Below, one piece after another: positions 63,411 through 64,000 of a stretch of 64,000 nucleotides of DNA (positions are counted from its first letter, which is position 1; every line of letters starts with the position of its first letter). The position numbers were made by a program, and so were the translations under genes. The notes under the pieces are model-generated. The model made no database searches, was not told the DNA's origin, and worked only from the letters and a program-made list of their open reading frames with translations. Source of the DNA: Streptomyces kronopolitis (GTDB lineage: Bacteria; Actinomycetota; Actinomycetes; Streptomycetales; Streptomycetaceae). The stretch is from positions 113,708-177,707 of the forward strand of contig NZ_BMND01000014.1 of the NCBI RefSeq assembly GCF_014646275.1. Reading direction: 5' to 3'.

Positions 63411-64000
63411 ATGCCGCGCCCGCTGCCCCCGCCGTCCACCCCGCCGGTGCCGCTCGCGGAGCTGCTCGCCCGGACGGATCTGGGCCTGCGCCAGCTGGCC
63501 GGGCCCCGCGAGGGCGTCGCCCTCCACTGGGTGCACACCTCCGAGATGGCCGACCCGGTGCCGTACCTCCTGGGCGGCGAGATGCTGCTGACGGCGGGGG
63601 TGCATCTGGCGGAGGTGACCGGCGGCGCCCCCGCCCTGGACGCCTATCTCGACGGCTACGCCGCCCGTACCGTCGCGGCCGGCGCCGCCGCCCTCGGCTT
63701 CGGGATCGCGCCGGTGCACGAGGCCGTGCCGCCCGCCCTGGTGGCGGCCTGCGACCGGCACGGCCTGCCGCTGGTCGAGGTCCCGGCGGGCACCCCGTTC
63801 ACCGCGGTGGAGAGCGCCGTGTGGCAGTCCGTCACGCAGGCCAGGCACCGTGAGCTGACCCGGCTCAGCGAGGCGCAGCGCGCGCTGGCCGCGGCCGCCG
63901 CCCGTCCCGAGCCGGCCGCCGCCGTGCTGCGCGCCCTGGCCCGCCCGGTGCACGGCTGGACGGTGCTGCTGACCGGGGACGGCGCGGCGCGCGGCGCGGC
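63411..64000 (+). CDS. PucR-family transcriptional regulator (cut by window edge)
   Basis: The first 196 codons of a PucR-type regulator. They contain the N-terminal PucR-like domain: LAELLARTDLGLRQLAG, HWVHTSEMADPVPYLLGGEMLLTAGVHL, AALGFGIAPVHEAVPPALVAACDRHGLPLVEVPAGTPFTAVESAVW. The C-terminal HTH_30 domain lies beyond the window. GGAGG lies eight bases before the ATG. The gene is divergent from the symporter-ThDP operon and probably activates it in response to the nitrogen compound imported. The PucR assignment is firm; the ligand is unknown. Confidence 0.92.
   Translation, partial: MPRPLPPPSTPPVPLAELLARTDLGLRQLAGPREGVALHWVHTSEMADPVPYLLGGEMLLTAGVHLAEVTGGAPALDAYLDGYAARTVAAGAAALGFGIAPVHEAVPPALVAACDRHGLPLVEVPAGTPFTAVESAVWQSVTQARHRELTRLSEAQRALAAAAARPEPAAAVLRALARPVHGWTVLLTGDGAARGA

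Overview
The window is high-GC actinobacterial DNA and looks like a Streptomyces chromosome. The signs are G/C-biased third codon positions, frequent GTG (and one TTG) starts, many four-base ATGA/GTGA gene overlaps, and family content typical of Streptomyces (MreB-like protein, FUSC protein, YhgE/Pip protein, PucR regulator, DUF993, an S15-hydrolase/ABC fusion). No tRNA, rRNA, insertion sequence or CRISPR array was found. All calls come from reading the sequence; no database search was run.

Layout. Positions 1-2320 (minus strand) are the edge of a polyketide locus: a truncated type I PKS ketosynthase, a stand-alone ketosynthase with an altered active site, and a small DUF5988-like protein. 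Next comes about 2.2 kb of G-rich, repeat-bearing DNA with only weak candidate genes, then a tyrosine recombinase that lacks two catalytic histidines and a remnant of an alpha/beta hydrolase. Positions 6100-17000 hold housekeeping and accessory genes: a leaderless PadR regulator with its membrane partner, an MreB-like protein, a FUSC membrane protein, a secreted antigen-85-like esterase, and an ABC system whose ATPase is fused to an extracytoplasmic S15-type hydrolase.

Positions 17183-28106 form a myo-inositol catabolic locus. The minus arm is iolC, a class I aldolase-like gene, iolB, iolD and mmsA; the plus arm is an iolE-like gene, iolG and iolT. Together they could import inositol, oxidise and dehydrate it, open the ring, isomerise, phosphorylate and cleave the product, and convert malonate semialdehyde to acetyl-CoA. 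The two divergent promoters carry near-identical 23-bp elements overlapping the -35 box, which suggests one shared regulator. A second inositol-dehydrogenase-like gene faces a LacI regulator, with matching operators on both sides.

Positions 31560-37159 contain a DedA protein, a copper chaperone behind a CsoR-type operator, a structured probable small RNA, citrate synthase and RecD2 helicase. Positions 37392-40556 are a three-gene sugar-catabolism operon (Gfo/Idh oxidoreductase with a single-base frameshift, DUF993 enzyme, TIM-barrel isomerase). Positions 40777-45398 carry a MarR-GNAT fusion, another TIM-barrel enzyme and a GH3 hexosaminidase, separated by tandem-repeat spacers. Positions 45525-54083 carry an S28 peptidase, a single-chain heterodimer-type ABC exporter and a secreted GH65 enzyme. 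Positions 54328-58041 are a degenerate ABC ATPase, YhgE/Pip protein and TetR cassette. The window closes with a seven-bladed YVTN propeller protein and a decarboxylase-like ThDP enzyme, Na+/solute symporter and PucR group that may handle guanidino compounds.
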